DNA of 64,000 bases from Narthecium ossifragum (taxonomy: Eukaryota > Streptophyta > Magnoliopsida > Dioscoreales > Nartheciaceae), in NCBI GenBank assembly GCA_963920575.1, contig OY986963.1:4378896-4442895 (forward strand). The letters are read 5' to 3'. The notes beneath the pieces were generated by a model that worked only from the letters and a program-made list of their open reading frames with translations, did not search any database and was not told the origin of the DNA. This document shows, piece after piece, positions 11,230-21,568 of this stretch; within the stretch, counting starts at the first letter, position 1, and every line of letters begins with the position of its first letter. The position numbers and the translations under genes are program-made.

Positions 11230-11990
11230 AACTTTATATCACCGCCTCCCAACCCATCAACCCCTCACCCCGCTGGCTGGTCGAAGCCTGGACAGCAAGG
11301 CGAGTTCAGCGACCTCCTCGGCGACGAAGTCGGCAACCGCCCCACCCCCATCCACCCCAGCCAACTCCTCTGCCGCCCATCAACGCCAAACCCCCGAAAC
11401 CCACCGCCAGATCCTTGCTTGCTCCACCCTCACCATCGAGTCTCCTTCCTCGTCGCCACCGGCATCCTCCTCTTTCTCCTCCTCCCTCGTCATCCTCGAC
11501 CAACGACACCGCCTCTTCCCCACTTCCCCCTCCTCTCTCCTCTCCCCCAACCCAATCTATTGTCTCTCCCGATTTGGACCAACAGGGGCATGGGTGGTCG
11601 TAATTTGACGGGCTGGAGTGGGTTCCGAGGATGGTTAATTCCGACGGGGTGGAGCAGGAGGAGGAGCTCAGACCCGTCACTTGGAGCCGCTGGTCACTGG
11701 AGCTCAGACCTGTCTTCATCTGCCGCAGTCTCCTCCTCCATCTAGCTACCTCCCAATTTGCCAGTTCTTTCCTATGTTTTTCTCTTATTCTCCTCTGTCT
11801 TCATCTGCAGCAGCCATTCATCTCCTTGCATCATCAAGGCGGATGTGTCGGCGGACCTCGTGGCCGTCCTGTAACCACTGCCGCGTTGGCCAGAAATGGC
11901 CGCCCCAGAGAGCGATCAACATAGAGAAGAGAGAGACCCCGGTGACGTGGCCAAAAAAAACCTATGCAAATATAGTTTAAAAAACCAAGG
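11230..11990. repeat. GC-rich block next to GST gene 1 (duplicated unit edge)
   Basis: This pyrimidine-rich block recurs next to the other GST genes: 52400-52990 and 61440-62040 in full, 56830-57110 in part, and only its last 80 bp at 42235-42320. Each copy ends in GGCCAGAAATGGCC and a CATAGAGAAGAGAG-like phrase just beyond the GST 3' end. Long frames on both strands are not conserved between copies, so I do not call a gene. It is a handy marker of the duplication edge. Confidence 0.6.
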
Positions 11991-12152
11991 CCTTTGCATA
12001 ATTCCATAAGAAGTCGCAGTCAGACTCATTTTATTGAAATCAAGATAGACCAATCAACAACCTCAAACATCCAACAAGATTAAGCCAATGTCCAATATAC
12101 ATTTACATCATCTTCTTATCTCCTATTATATGTAGGTTTTGCGGGGGGCACT

Positions 12153-12958
12153 TCAATTGGTAGCTGCAGGAGGAGCATTCCAAATAGATTGGAGCTTCTT
12201 GACGAGCTCTAGCAGCTCCTCGGTTGTAGGCATTACCTCCTTCACTGCATTATCAACACAGAAACACTCAGCCCAGCCAACCAACAGTGGAATCTTGGCT
12301 GCGTCGAGGAATTTGATGCCAGTCAAGTGCTCTAAGGTCTTGATCCAACAAAGATAGCTCCCGAAGGCGATGTCCAAATAGCCAATTGAATCTCCTCCAA
12401 AGAAACTCTTTCCATTACTGCACTTGTCAAAGGCATCCTCGAGCAGCTCCAGTGCTGCAAGCAATTGGTCGATATCTTGCTTCTTGGCCTCCCCGGTCTG
12501 GGCTTTGAGAATGTTTTCTATACCAGGGAACTGCAAACAAGGAGATGACACAAAAGGTCAGTCTTTAGGATGCTTAATTAGTCATTTGATGGACGGTAGC
12601 ATGAGATATTCTTGGTGAGATGTACCTTTTCGTCGACATAGACAGCCCAGAAGCGTGCGATAGCGCGGTCGTAGGGGTCGGAGGGGAGGATTGAAGGCAC
12701 GGCAGGGGAGGTCCAGACATCGTCGATGTACTGCACGATGATCATGGACTCGCAAATGGGCTTGCCGTTGTGGATGAGCACAGGAGTTTTCTTGTAAACA
12801 GGGTTGGATTTCAGCAGCAGCTCGCTCTTCTCCCCAAGCTTCTCCTGGAGGAATTCGTAGTTAACTCCTTTCAGGTTCAGCGCGAACCTTGCTTTCATCA
12901 GAAAGGGGCTCGCCGGCAGCCCGATGAGCTTCACCGCCACCTCCGCGCCTGCAGCCAT
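12153..12958 (-). CDS. Tau-class glutathione S-transferase, copy 1
   Basis: Two exons: 12958-12626 (111 codons) and 12530-12153 (125 codons plus stop), with a phase-0 GT-AG intron (donor GTACAT, acceptor TTTGCAG), giving 236 residues, the usual GSTU length. The enzyme conjugates glutathione to electrophiles in the cytosol, as a dimer. The N-terminal thioredoxin fold carries the tau motif LPASPFLMKARFAL with the likely catalytic Ser17, then [20 protein letters not shown] with the cis-proline (Pro59) and [11 protein letters not shown] with Glu70-Ser71 that bind glutathione. The C-terminal helical domain includes KSFFGGDSIGYLDIA. A polyadenylation signal (AATAAA on this strand) lies at 12030-12035. 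It is the most diverged of the four copies (N33, T58, L20, F25) and has lost its canonical TATA box. All four copies may be functional. Confidence 0.93.
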
Positions 12959-13035
12959 TTTTCCACTACAATTCCGTGTGATTATTGATTCCCTCTATGA
13001 GGCTGTAACGCTGTTGCTTGCTATATATGCAATAA

Positions 13036-13045
13036 GATTATAGAG
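13036..13045 (-). promoter_or_regulatory. Damaged TATA region of GST gene 1
   Basis: Genes 2-4 have CTATAAATAG here. In gene 1 a 16-bp stretch between two TTAT repeats is missing, leaving CTCTATAATC on the coding strand. A second TATATA run (in TATATATGC, near 13020) is closer to the ATG and might substitute. Confidence 0.6.
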
Positions 13046-13107
13046 TTAGCTTGAGTTAATCTTGTGCAGCAAGAGACACACGTAGATGGATTTTAGCGTC
13101 GTAATGG

Positions 13108-13124
13108 CGTCATGCATGCCGTCA
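13108..13124 (-). promoter_or_regulatory. as-1-type element upstream of GST gene 1
   Basis: On the coding strand it reads TGACG-GCATGCA-TGACG: two TGACG half-sites 12 bp apart, the spacing of the as-1/ocs element bound by TGA bZIP factors, known from stress- and auxin-inducible GST promoters. It lies 150 bp upstream of the ATG. Confidence 0.75.
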
Positions 13125-13480
13125 CGAAGCCAGTCAAGACGAGCCTGGCTTGCCGCGGACTTTTTGCTCATTCGTGATTGAAACAGTGTAGAACTGAATG
13201 GATAAGGAGTAGTACTGAGTGGCTGCTTGGGAAACAAGTTAGGCCAAATTAAGAAGTGCATTATACTAGCTGATATTTCCTAGAATAGATGCATTTTAGT
13301 ATTATATTAGATTCTTAACGAAACCCCAATAGAGGAAGAGAGAAGTGAAGGGACAAAAGGGAAAATGGAAGAGGACTGAGAAACAGGGATATCATATATG
13401 ATATATAGCGGTAATTATATTAAAAAAATATTGACTACAAATTGGATCCTAGAGATAAATAAGGACCAAAAAATTCAATA
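13125..13480. other. Distal 5' flank of GST gene 1
   Basis: Conserved among all four units up to GATAAATAAGGACCAAAA. It ends with ATA (13478-13480), where the large insertion begins. No gene. Confidence 0.6.
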
Positions 13481-15075
13481 GATAATTGGTGATAACATTA
13501 GTTTAATGAAAGTTTTTGCTAAAAGCCACATTTGATGTGTTTTTATGATTAGAACCCCATTTGATATGTTTATTTGACGGGTGTAATTAAAAAAAGACTA
13601 AAATGTCCATGATAGCCAAATGTATTTATTAGAAATGGTGATGGCAGCGGACGGCGCGATGGATGGTCGCCGGAGTTGGGATCCGACAATCCAGGGCTTG
13701 ATCGATGCTGGAGAAGGAGAAGGATTCCACCGTCCCCATCCCGATCCCGACTGCCATGACCGGAAGGGCTTTGAGAGTCGTGGTCGGTGTTGCCTGGTAG
13801 CTCAACAAGGACGTCGTTGCTGCTACTGAACACGTCAGAGGGGCGACGCTAGTGGAGAAGGACGGGAAGGACGCGCGACGTCGAGGTCTCATCGGGTGGC
13901 GTTGGATTCCAGTGAAAGCTGGGCCTCGGAGACGGGAGGCGTCGATGGCGTTGTCAGGCGGAGCGGGGGCTGATGGAACTGGGAGGAGGAGTTGCCGTGG
14001 CCTCACTAGAGGAGGGTGGAAGCTTCATGAGGAGGGCGGATTTGGAAGGGTGATGGACATGACCTCAGGCAACGTCCTTGGCAGCGGCCATGCTGGCTGT
14101 CACGCCCCGACCCGCGAAAGCCCAACCGGGCCGGGCGACGCGAACCGGAACCTACAAAACGCGGAAAACAAAGCTGGCAAGGGTTCCCTCTAATCTATTG
14201 GTCTCCCTAACAATTCACCAAAAGCACCCCCAATTAAAAGATACAATAATTTAACAACATCGAACCACAGATTACAAACCCCAAAAAAAATGTTTAATAT
14301 ACATATCCTCGGAGAGGGGGGAGTTCAAATACAACATTACTCCCGTAGGAGACTAACTAACATAGGGTAAAAGCAGTAAACGATCACCACCTCTCAAAGT
14401 CCACCAGGCGCCGCCGCACCGCCGACCAACTGCCCGGTAGGGGCCACAGAAGGAGAACTGACGCCTGCACCTGCAAAACGCAGCCCGGGTAGGTGTGAGC
14501 ACTAAGCTCAGTAGGGATCTAAACTACGCCACACAGAAGGAAGAGGGAAACGCAATAGTGTTACCCTCAAGCCAGACTCGAGTGAGCTACAAGGGTCCCA
14601 TTACCCTTCACCGGTGATCTCTAGGCATATTCAACCATGGTTACCCCAACGGACTGGGCCCATCCTGAATACGCCTAGTGTCGCAGGGTGCTAGCTGTGG
14701 TCACCCATCACGGACTGGGCCCACACTGATCCTCTACTGGCAAGAACGAACACTGCCCAAAGAATAAGACCCGCTACCGGTGGCATCCTCAACACCTGAC
14801 TTGAGGCCGACACGACCTCTACAATCATCAAGCATCAGGTGTACCAGTCCTCTAAGCCTATCATCGAATCGACTGGACACCACAATTCAAACCGGGTCCA
14901 ACCACCCAACCCTGGTCCTAGGGCTAAGTCCGAGCTTCCAGCCTCGGGACGGCGACCCAAAGATCACCCACGCCCTAACCAATGCAACTAATGCACAAAA
15001 CAACAATGCATGCTATGACATACACAGATAAGAAGGAAAGCATGCAAAAGTATGACAAACATCATATAAGTCAAC

Positions 15076-15116
15076 CGGATCGCTGCAGCGGTACTACCGA
15101 CTGCTGCCAGCCGATC
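15076..15116. other. Conserved hairpin inside the LTR
   Basis: GGATCG (15076-15081) pairs with CGATCC (15111-15116), and GCAGCGG (15084-15090) pairs, with one mismatch here, with the segment at 15100-15106. The sister LTR has the fully paired version at 29876-29916. Confidence 0.55.
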
Positions 15117-15949
15117 CGCAGCGGGTCCCGGCATTACGACGGTACCACGACCGTCGACTCCTGCAACGGGAAGCAACCCCGAAAACGATGATGAACAGTA
15201 AACAATATAATATTATATTTTGAAATATAATATTATAATCAAAACCCTCAAAGCCTCTACTTAAGGGCTAATTGATCCCGTCGATCCGACGTCCAAATGA
15301 TGTCGGATTCAAGATCCAACTTAGCCATCAGTAGGTGTATATACCAAGATCAACATACCCAAAATCCATAATCATCCAACGGTTGGATTAACAGGAAAAC
15401 ACTAATCAAACCGTTAATCAAACTAACTTACCAATTAATTGCTGCAACGCAGCCCTCCAGCAAACAATTCATAAAAATTCGTAGAAAAATCAGAAAATTA
15501 TAACATTAGTGGGGTTAGAGAGTAGACTCAAAGATCTACAACTCTCATGCTCATCACAACCCAAGATCACGAACACGCCGGCCGGAAAACTCGCCGCAAG
15601 CCGGCTGTTCTTCAAGAACAGCAGAAAACCGGAAATCCGAGACTAATCAAGCATAAAACCTACTCAAAACTCAACCAAATATCATAAAACTTATATCAGT
15701 AAATCTACTAGGCATGAGGAATCTAAAAACACCAAGATCAATAACATCCAACGGCTAGATCTAGAGAACAACCCGAAACAACACCAGTAGGTATAACCCT
15801 ACCTAACAGCGCTTTCCTCGACTGATTCCCCGCGAGTTGATCACCAACAAGGTTCCAAACCACTTCAGGGATCTTTCTCTCGTTGTCACGGATCCAACGA
15901 GCCTTAGAACACCCAATTTGGTGGTCGGAGGAGGGAGAACGGAGGAGAG

Positions 15950-16120
15950 GAAGCTCGCTGCCGGAAACAGGGGAAGAAGCAGAGCTTTCGGGAGAAGAAA
16001 GAAGAAGGAAGAAGAAAGGAGGAGAAGGAGGAAGAGAAGGGGAAGAAAAGGAGGGAAAAGGGGAAGGGGAAAGTCGGGGGAAGGGGGAAAAAGAGAGGAG
16101 AAGGGAGGGAAAGTCCTCCC
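15950..16120 (+). repeat. Long homopurine tract in LTR
   Basis: About 130 almost uninterrupted A/G positions (GGAAGAAGAAAGGAGGAG-like). In the sense of the LTR (minus strand) it is a polypyrimidine tract. The sister LTR has the same at 30780-30910; in the plus-strand LTRs a similar tract follows the TATA box (26446-26523 and 37665-37715), so it likely lies in the transcribed leader. Confidence 0.75.
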
Positions 16121-16190
16121 CCTCTGATAGGGGAGAGCGACGGCCAACGGCGACCATCCTCGCGAAGCAGAAAAGCCACCGACACGAGTC

Positions 16191-16290
16191 CGATCGGTCG
16201 CTCCAAGGATCGATCGATCGCTCGCGCCCCGGATCAAACCCACCGACTCGCTCACGAGTCCGATCGATCGTTCCAAGGAGCGATCGATCG
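16191..16290. repeat. Two palindrome pairs (CGATCGATCG, 10-nt spacer)
   Basis: Pair 1: CGATCGGTCG 16191-16200 and CGATCGATCG 16211-16220. Pair 2: CGATCGATCG 16261-16270 and 16281-16290. Both have a 10-nt spacer, and the pairs start 70 bp apart. They occupy the same position in the LTR as the GGATCGATCC pairs of the sister LTR at 30984-31072. Confidence 0.85.
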
Positions 16291-17436
16291 CTCAAGGGTC
16301 GTCAGCTGCCCAAAGGCAAGCTTTCGCGCGCCCGAGCTGGGATCTGCCGATCCCGGGTCCACCTAGCCATTCTAAACAAACACTAACACATACAAGGCCA
16401 TTGACGCACCCAAACCACTCGTCGTAAAAGTGACTAGGGTGTCGAGATTACAATTTATACCGAATCCTAACTAACTACTACGTAGTTAGCGGGAGTCCGG
16501 GTCGATCCGCAGGGAAATGAGAATTGACTAACGTACTCGATAGATAACTCCCAACAACTAGCTAAAATAATTTTGGTTTTGGATTAATGACGATTAAAGT
16601 ACTTAACTAAGTATGGAGAAATAAAACTAATATAGAGAGGCCTTGGGACTTCCATTTCATTGTAGGTTCTAATGTAGCCTCCTAAGGAATTGAGGTGTAT
16701 AATCCAATTGGAACGATCGAAATCTAGAAGTCGACAAGCGGGTGATTAGCCTCACTTATCGCTCAACGGAAGTCGGGTTAGGATCATCCGCTGGAAAGAA
16801 TCACATTCACAAAGTCGACGAATGAGTGATTAGCTTCTATCGTCGCTAACGAACCTTCGATTAAGATCGATTCGTCGCAAGGTAAAGGCATTGTATGGAA
16901 TCGGACATTGGATCGAGATGGTTCTAGCACCTCGAATCCAATGCAAGAGAAAGATAGAATGGATCCTCTAATTAGAGAGATAGGGATGGTTCTAGCATCT
17001 CTAATATCTAATCTCGGGCTAATCATCCTCCCAATGTAATTGGATGTGTTTCTAGCACATCCAACTCATTGGGGCATAACAACAAACACCTATCATGCAC
17101 AAGTTCTAGCTCATACCAAAGAAAGGCATTCATCCATTTAACATATAAGATCCATGTACAAGGATAAAGAAATCATGCTCAAATCCATACAATAGATTAT
17201 TCCCAAGGATTACACATCAAAAACCCTAAGAAAACTACAAAAGAATCCTACAACTACATGGAAATCCCAAGAGAAAGGAAGTTAGCTACTCATCTTGGTT
17301 GGATCCATGGATGGAGGTTGATGAAGCTCTCCTCCCATGGATTTTCTCCAAGAAGTCCTCCTCTCAATTGGGCAAGGAAAATAGAAAGGCCCTAGAAAGG
17401 TCTAAGAGAAGCTCCCTAAAATCCCCCAAAAGGGGT

Positions 17437-17446
17437 CTATTTATAG
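17437..17446 (-). promoter_or_regulatory. LTR TATA box
   Basis: CTATAAATAG on the minus strand, in a GC-richer context. The first palindrome of the array at 17509 begins 63 bp upstream (62 nt between). Confidence 0.7.
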
Positions 17447-17508
17447 TAAACAAGCCTCCTCCACTCGGATTAGATATGGACCATTGATTTTGCTCGGCTG
17501 GCACAAAA

Positions 17509-17880
17509 GGATCGATCCTTGTAAGGTAGAGGATCGATCTTCCTCTTCGTGTGATCGCTGGTCCCGTGGAGGATCGATCCTCCTATAGGAAAGGATCGAT
17601 CTTTTCTTTCTTGAATTCTGGCTGCGCCCCGATGAAGATCGATCCTAGAGTAGGTGGAGATCGATCCATTAGAATGTTGCGTTCTATCACTGGAAAATGC
17701 ACATGAGAGATCGATCCTTCCCATAGTGAGGATCGATCCTTCAGAACTTGCGCTTTGTCACTGAAAAATATGTATAAGGGATCGATCTTCTCTTTATGTA
17801 GGATCGATCCTTGTTGTCCCGCTTGGATTCTTCTTAATGTACTTCGAAGGATCGATCCTTCTTCAATAAAGGATCGATCT
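17509..17880. repeat. Array of six palindrome pairs with constant 12-nt spacer
   Basis: Motif GGATCGATCC (variants AGATCGATCC, GGATCGATCT). First members start at 17509, 17571, 17636, 17708, 17779 and 17849; second members start at 17531, 17593, 17658, 17730, 17801 and 17871. In all six pairs exactly 12 nt separate the two 10-mers. The 12-nt spacers differ from pair to pair, and the 30-40 nt between pairs are only partly alike. Confidence 0.95.
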
Positions 17881-18155
17881 TCTTCATAAAAACTGGCCCG
17901 AATAACATCGTTTAAGCTCGGAACTTGATCCAATCCTCGTTGAGGGCTCTTGAACCTGCCATAGGGTAATACACGTCAGCAAGGCCTTACTCGAAGACTA
18001 ACAAGGCCAAGTTGAAAGGGTGATTTATGCACTTTTCACGTCTTATCAGCCAGTGTGTGCATACGCGGGTGTGAAACAAACCAACAAGGCGCAATTTACC
18101 AAATTTCCCTTGCGGTCTATAACGAGCCACAAGGGTAGAGGGGCAGGTCCTCACA

Positions 18156-18526
18156 CTGGCCCTGGTGGAGCATATGGAGAAGGCCCCTTTGTTCAGAGGG
18201 GATTTGAGCTCCCAGCGTGGACGGAGGCCGGGAAGGACGAGTGGTGTGGAGGTCTCGTCGGGCGGCGTCGGATTCCAGTGAAAGCTGGGCCTCGGGGACG
18301 GGAGGTGTCGACGATGTTGTCAGGCGGAGCGGAGTTGACGGAACTGGGAAGAGGAGTTGTCGTGGCCTCATCGGAGGAGGGTGGAAGTTTCATGAGGAGG
18401 GTGGATCTGGTCGGATCTGAGAGGGTGATGGACCATACCTCGGGCGAAACCCGGAGTTGGATCTCGCTGTCGCGGCCAAGGGAGGGACGACGCGGGGCGT
18501 TGGATCACACCGGGGAAGGTATAGTA
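18156..18526 (+). repeat. Internal segment of the composite insertion
   Basis: Continues the GC-rich element after the LTR; it aligns with 44515-44663 and 28704-28915. The phrase GGCGTCGGATTCCAGTG and its flanks form a unit of roughly 250-300 bp repeated in tandem. The open frame at 18020-18580 crosses the LTR edge and is not conserved. Confidence 0.5.
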
Positions 18527-18829
18527 GTATTGGCCCCGTGCCACTTGATATGGGTAATCAACCACCCCCACTACCCCTAACCACCCACCCCCACTACCCC
18601 TCTCTCCTCCTTCTCTTTATAACTTAGTTGTCACGTGTCACCCTCTCTCCTACTCTCTCGATGCCTCAGCTGTCATGTGTGAGAAAATACATAAGTCAGA
18701 TTATGACGCACAAAACATGATCTTATATAATAGATGGACTTTATCAGCTGTGATTTTAAAACACACTTAATTTAAGCGGTAGAGGGGGTGGGTGGTTCCC
18801 GTGTGCCAGGTGGCACGGGCCCATCTAGT
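18527..18829. mobile_element. MITE with GGCCC-TGCCACCTGG termini
   Basis: The left end TTGGCCCCGTGCCACTTG and the right end CAGGTGGCACGGGCCCATC are imperfect inverted repeats, continued inward by CAACCACCCCCAC and GGGGGTGGGTGG. About 300 bp, non-coding. Orthologous copies in the duplicated units are 33432-33713 and 49980-50261, with a decayed one ending near 58003. Confidence 0.7.
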
Positions 18830-19190
18830 CCAGTTAATATCCAATGTTAAAAGATAAGTTGTCGATCTTTATTGCTAAGGGCAAATTTTTTGACGGAAAA
18901 GATAAACATATATAAGTTCAATATCAGTTCATTTAAGAGCTAGACGAAAGAATATAAAGTGATGAAACTACATTTCAAATATGAACATGGAAACATTCTT
19001 GAAACTTGATAGGGCGTTTACCCAAGTTTTAATACGTACGCAGGAGAATTTTTAACTCTTAATCTTGATGGTTAAAATTCATGGATAGCACTTCTAACTT
19101 TGTTAAAAAAACCTAAATCTATGCCGCAATCGTGGCTATGGGCCCGAGCAGAAGACGAAGAACTCTGAATCGTTTGATGTGATCTGCGTC
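18830..19190. repeat. Conserved unit tail
   Basis: The stretch beginning TTAATATCCAATGTTAAAAG is present at 33717, 50264 and 58709 as well. Non-coding. It shows that 18.5-24.4 kb derives from the tail of a GST unit. Confidence 0.6.
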
Positions 19191-19510
19191 GCGGAGTTGA
19201 AGGTTTAAAGCGGCGGTAGGTGATGCCATAGCTCATGGTGTCCGACGGCTGAGAGTAGAATCTGACTCAAAGCTAGCGGGTGGGTTTCTTAAATCTTATG
19301 GTAATCTCTCCTGGCCTGCGGAGTTGAAGTCTGTTCTCATGGATCGAGTGTGGAAGATCACTTGTGCTCTGGACCGTTTGTGCTTCTCTCTCATCCCCAT
19401 AGGCCTTAATCAGGCCGCTGATGCGGTCGCTCGTCGAGCATGGGTGAGTGGCCCTGTGGTGCAGTCCTTGCTGTTATATCCCCAGCCCTCAGGCTTAATA
19501 AATAAATAAA
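19190..19510 (+). pseudogene. LINE RNase H fragment
   Basis: The frame reads VRRLRVESDSKLAGGFLK, then LSWPAELKSVLMD and GLNQAADAVARRA, the pattern of the plant LINE RNase H domain, and it ends near an A-rich tail (19500-19520). Orthologous fragments lie at 34100-34400, 50680-50970 and 59990-60185. Confidence 0.65.
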
Positions 19511-20218
19511 AAACGAAAAAAATGTGATCATCATCCAAAACTAAACCCACATATTCGTACAATAATTCTACATGAACAACATGTAGTAGAGCATGATCTG
19601 GAGAAGCTAGCTTATCATCATCATCCTTTGCTTGGAAGTTAGTATGCATATCCTACCAAAATGATGTAGTACTGACTGAACGGACCCAGGGACAGCGACA
19701 CTGGCAGCAGCCTCCGCAACCACCAAGTCACGGGTCTCGACTAGCGAGCTTTTCCCCGAGACCGAGAAGATGTATATAGAGCTGAACTTGCTGTATACAT
19801 GCAAATGCAAGGCCATATAGCTAGGGATTTTTTGCCTAAAAGGCCCCGTGATGATCTCTAATAGCGGATCGAAACCCCATGCCAACTTCTTTTGCAGTTT
19901 CGGACCCCAAAGTCACTTAATGCCAAAATTACCCTTCAAATTCAGCCAAGTAAATGACCATGGATGGCCATTCCACATGACGTGGCATGCCCATCCGATC
20001 ACCATCCCCACTATCCCACTTGAGATGATATCATCATCATTACATGTGCCACTTGGCGTGTTTTCATTGGTCCATGTCAGATTTAAATATATATAAAAAA
20101 TAAAACATCCCATCGAAGGTAAGAGGAGAGGCTGTCACTTACCTCCTCCTTCCCGCCAGTAGATGTTTCTGCCCGCCAAAATCCATGCCGGTACCTTCAT
20201 TTGCTTCATCTCCTTCCC
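19511..20218. other. Non-coding unit tail
   Basis: 19520-19800 matches 34410-34680, 51000-51210 and 60190-60670 (ACATGAACAACATGTAG, GGGTCTCGACTAGC). 19840-20200 shows no recognisable gene apart from the start of the ADH-like fragment. Confidence 0.4.
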
Positions 20219-20851
20219 ATGGTCATCGTCTTATCCCCTTCACCTGCTTCTTATGAGGTCCGCGTCAAGATCATCTGCACCTCTCTATGCCACAACGACC
20301 TCACCTTCTGGCGTATGAAGGTGCCTGCATGCACCTCTTTCCACATCTCTCTCTCTCTCCCTATATATATACACACATAGACACACACAACGTTAACACA
20401 CGTATATATATGCATGATGATTAGTTATTGTTATCTTTGGCATCTCTTCCAGGATCCCCCTGCTTGCTTTCCCAGAATATTTGGCCATGAGGCTTACGGG
20501 TACACACTGCACTTCAATAATACCTATATATCTCCATCTCCATCTTTGTTTTTTTGGGGGTACGAAATATTTCACAAATTAATGACTGACAAAGTAACCA
20601 GGGTGGTGGAGAGTGTGGGGGAGAAGGTGGAGGAGTTCACGGAGGGGGACACGGTGGTGCCGGTGTTCCTGGCGCTGTGCACGGAGTGCGCCGATTGCGT
20701 GTCCACGCGAAGCAACATGTGCTCCAAGTTCCCGCTGAACCTGATCCCTGGGATGCCTCGCGATGGCACCACCAGGTTCACCGACGCGACGGGCGGGGAG
20801 TTGCATAACTTCCTCTCCGTGTCCAGCTTCGCCGAGTACACCGTGCTCGAT
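20219..20851 (+). pseudogene. Truncated zinc-type alcohol dehydrogenase-like gene
   Basis: Three exons can be read: 20219-20320, 20453-20499 and 20602-20851, with GT-AG introns. They encode EVRVKIICTSLCHNDLTFW (the first catalytic zinc Cys), then PRIFGHEAYG (zinc His and Glu), then VVESVGEKVEEFTEGDTVVP and CTECADCVSTRSNMC with all four structural-zinc cysteines, ending SSFAEYTVLD. This matches the medium-chain ADH / alcohol dehydrogenase-like family, which oxidises alcohols with NAD. The start at 20219 is doubtful because the usual N-terminal residues are absent. After VLD the homology stops and repeat DNA begins, so the NAD-binding and C-terminal two thirds are missing. It is either a truncated pseudogene or a gene split by a transposon and the assembly gap. 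Confidence 0.75.
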
Positions 20852-21368
20852 TCATCTATAGGATTGTATACACGCGTCAAATAAAATAATACACGTACAT
20901 AATGACACATATTAACAGGTATAACCAATGATACGACGTTAACAACGAGCATAAAAGGTGCGCAACACAACAGGTAAAACAATGCTAACATGACTTCATA
21001 TCATCTGCTATAAAAATATACCCGATGTTAACAACGAGCATAAAACAGTACGCAGTAGGGCAGGTAGATAAATAACGAGCACAAAATACCAGCACATATC
21101 ATCGGGTATAACTATATACCTGATGATAACAACGAGTATAAAAAGTACGCCATATAGCATGGAGAAAATTAGCCACCACAAAATACGAGTTAATACCATC
21201 AATAATAAAAAGATACATGATGTTAACACCGAGCATAAAAGGTCCGCAAAACAGCAGGTAGAAAAATGGCGATCACAAAAATATACCCAGAATATGCGTG
21301 TAAAATGTATACACGGGTATAAAAATATGGTTATACCCGATGATATGCGCGATTTCAAGACTCGGGAA
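20852..21368. repeat. Dispersed repeats interrupting the ADH-like gene
   Basis: Motifs AACAACGAGCATAAAA and TATACCCGATGATA recur about every 50-100 bp in diverged form (20938, 21026, 21072, 21127, 21225), as subterminal repeats of a DNA transposon would. It runs into the gap. The family was not identified. Confidence 0.5.
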
Positions 21369-21568
21369 NNNNNNNNNNNNNNNNNNNNNNNNNNNNNNNN
21401 NNNNNNNNNNNNNNNNNNNNNNNNNNNNNNNNNNNNNNNNNNNNNNNNNNNNNNNNNNNNNNNNNNNNNNNNNNNNNNNNNNNNNNNNNNNNNNNNNNNN
21501 NNNNNNNNNNNNNNNNNNNNNNNNNNNNNNNNNNNNNNNNNNNNNNNNNNNNNNNNNNNNNNNNNNNN
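21369..21568. other. Assembly gap, 200 N
   Basis: Exactly 200 N, the same length as the other gap, so this is a placeholder of unknown true size. Confidence 0.99.

Larger units (their letters stand above)
16402..18048 (-). mobile_element. Solo LTR nested in the 14098 LTR
   Basis: Comparison with the sister LTR (contiguous at 31170-31180) shows a 1.65-kb insertion. It begins TGACGCACCC and ends CTTATCA, with GCCAT before and GCCAG after (a 5-bp duplication with one mismatch). On the minus strand it starts TGATAAGACGTGAAAAG. The segment at 16490-16515 read on the minus strand contains CCTGCGGATCGACCC, as is common near the end of some Ty3-type LTRs. On that strand CTATAAATAG lies at 17446-17437. 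There is no coding capacity. Confidence 0.75.
14098..18155 (-). mobile_element. Solo LTR (long Ty3-type family), with nested LTR
   Basis: Reads TGTCACGCCCCGACCC at 14098 and GGTCCTCACA at 18155, flanked by perfect 5-bp CTGGC duplications (14093-14097, 18156-18160). The uninterrupted sequence at 44510-44530 confirms the empty site. Read on the minus strand it is TGTGAGGACC to GGGGCGTGACA, the same polarity as the plus-strand LTRs at 26107 and 37363. Without the 1.65-kb nested insert it is about 2.4 kb, matching its sister at 28993-31283. There is no gag-pol sequence. A Tekay/Del-like origin is inference from the long LTR. Confidence 0.85.

Noticed and set aside
11224..11980. Proline/serine-rich frames next to GST copy 1
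   Set aside because: The corresponding blocks in units C and D have frame-changing differences, and the strand and frame of the longest ORF are not preserved.
15738..16386. Arg/Glu-rich and Ser/Pro-rich frames over the purine tract
   Set aside because: Low-complexity translation of a homopurine tract inside an LTR; frames differ in the sister LTR.
17509..17880. GATC motifs as bacterial methylation sites or a replication origin
   Set aside because: The sequence is a plant LTR; GATC density comes from the paired palindromes and no origin or bacterial context exists.
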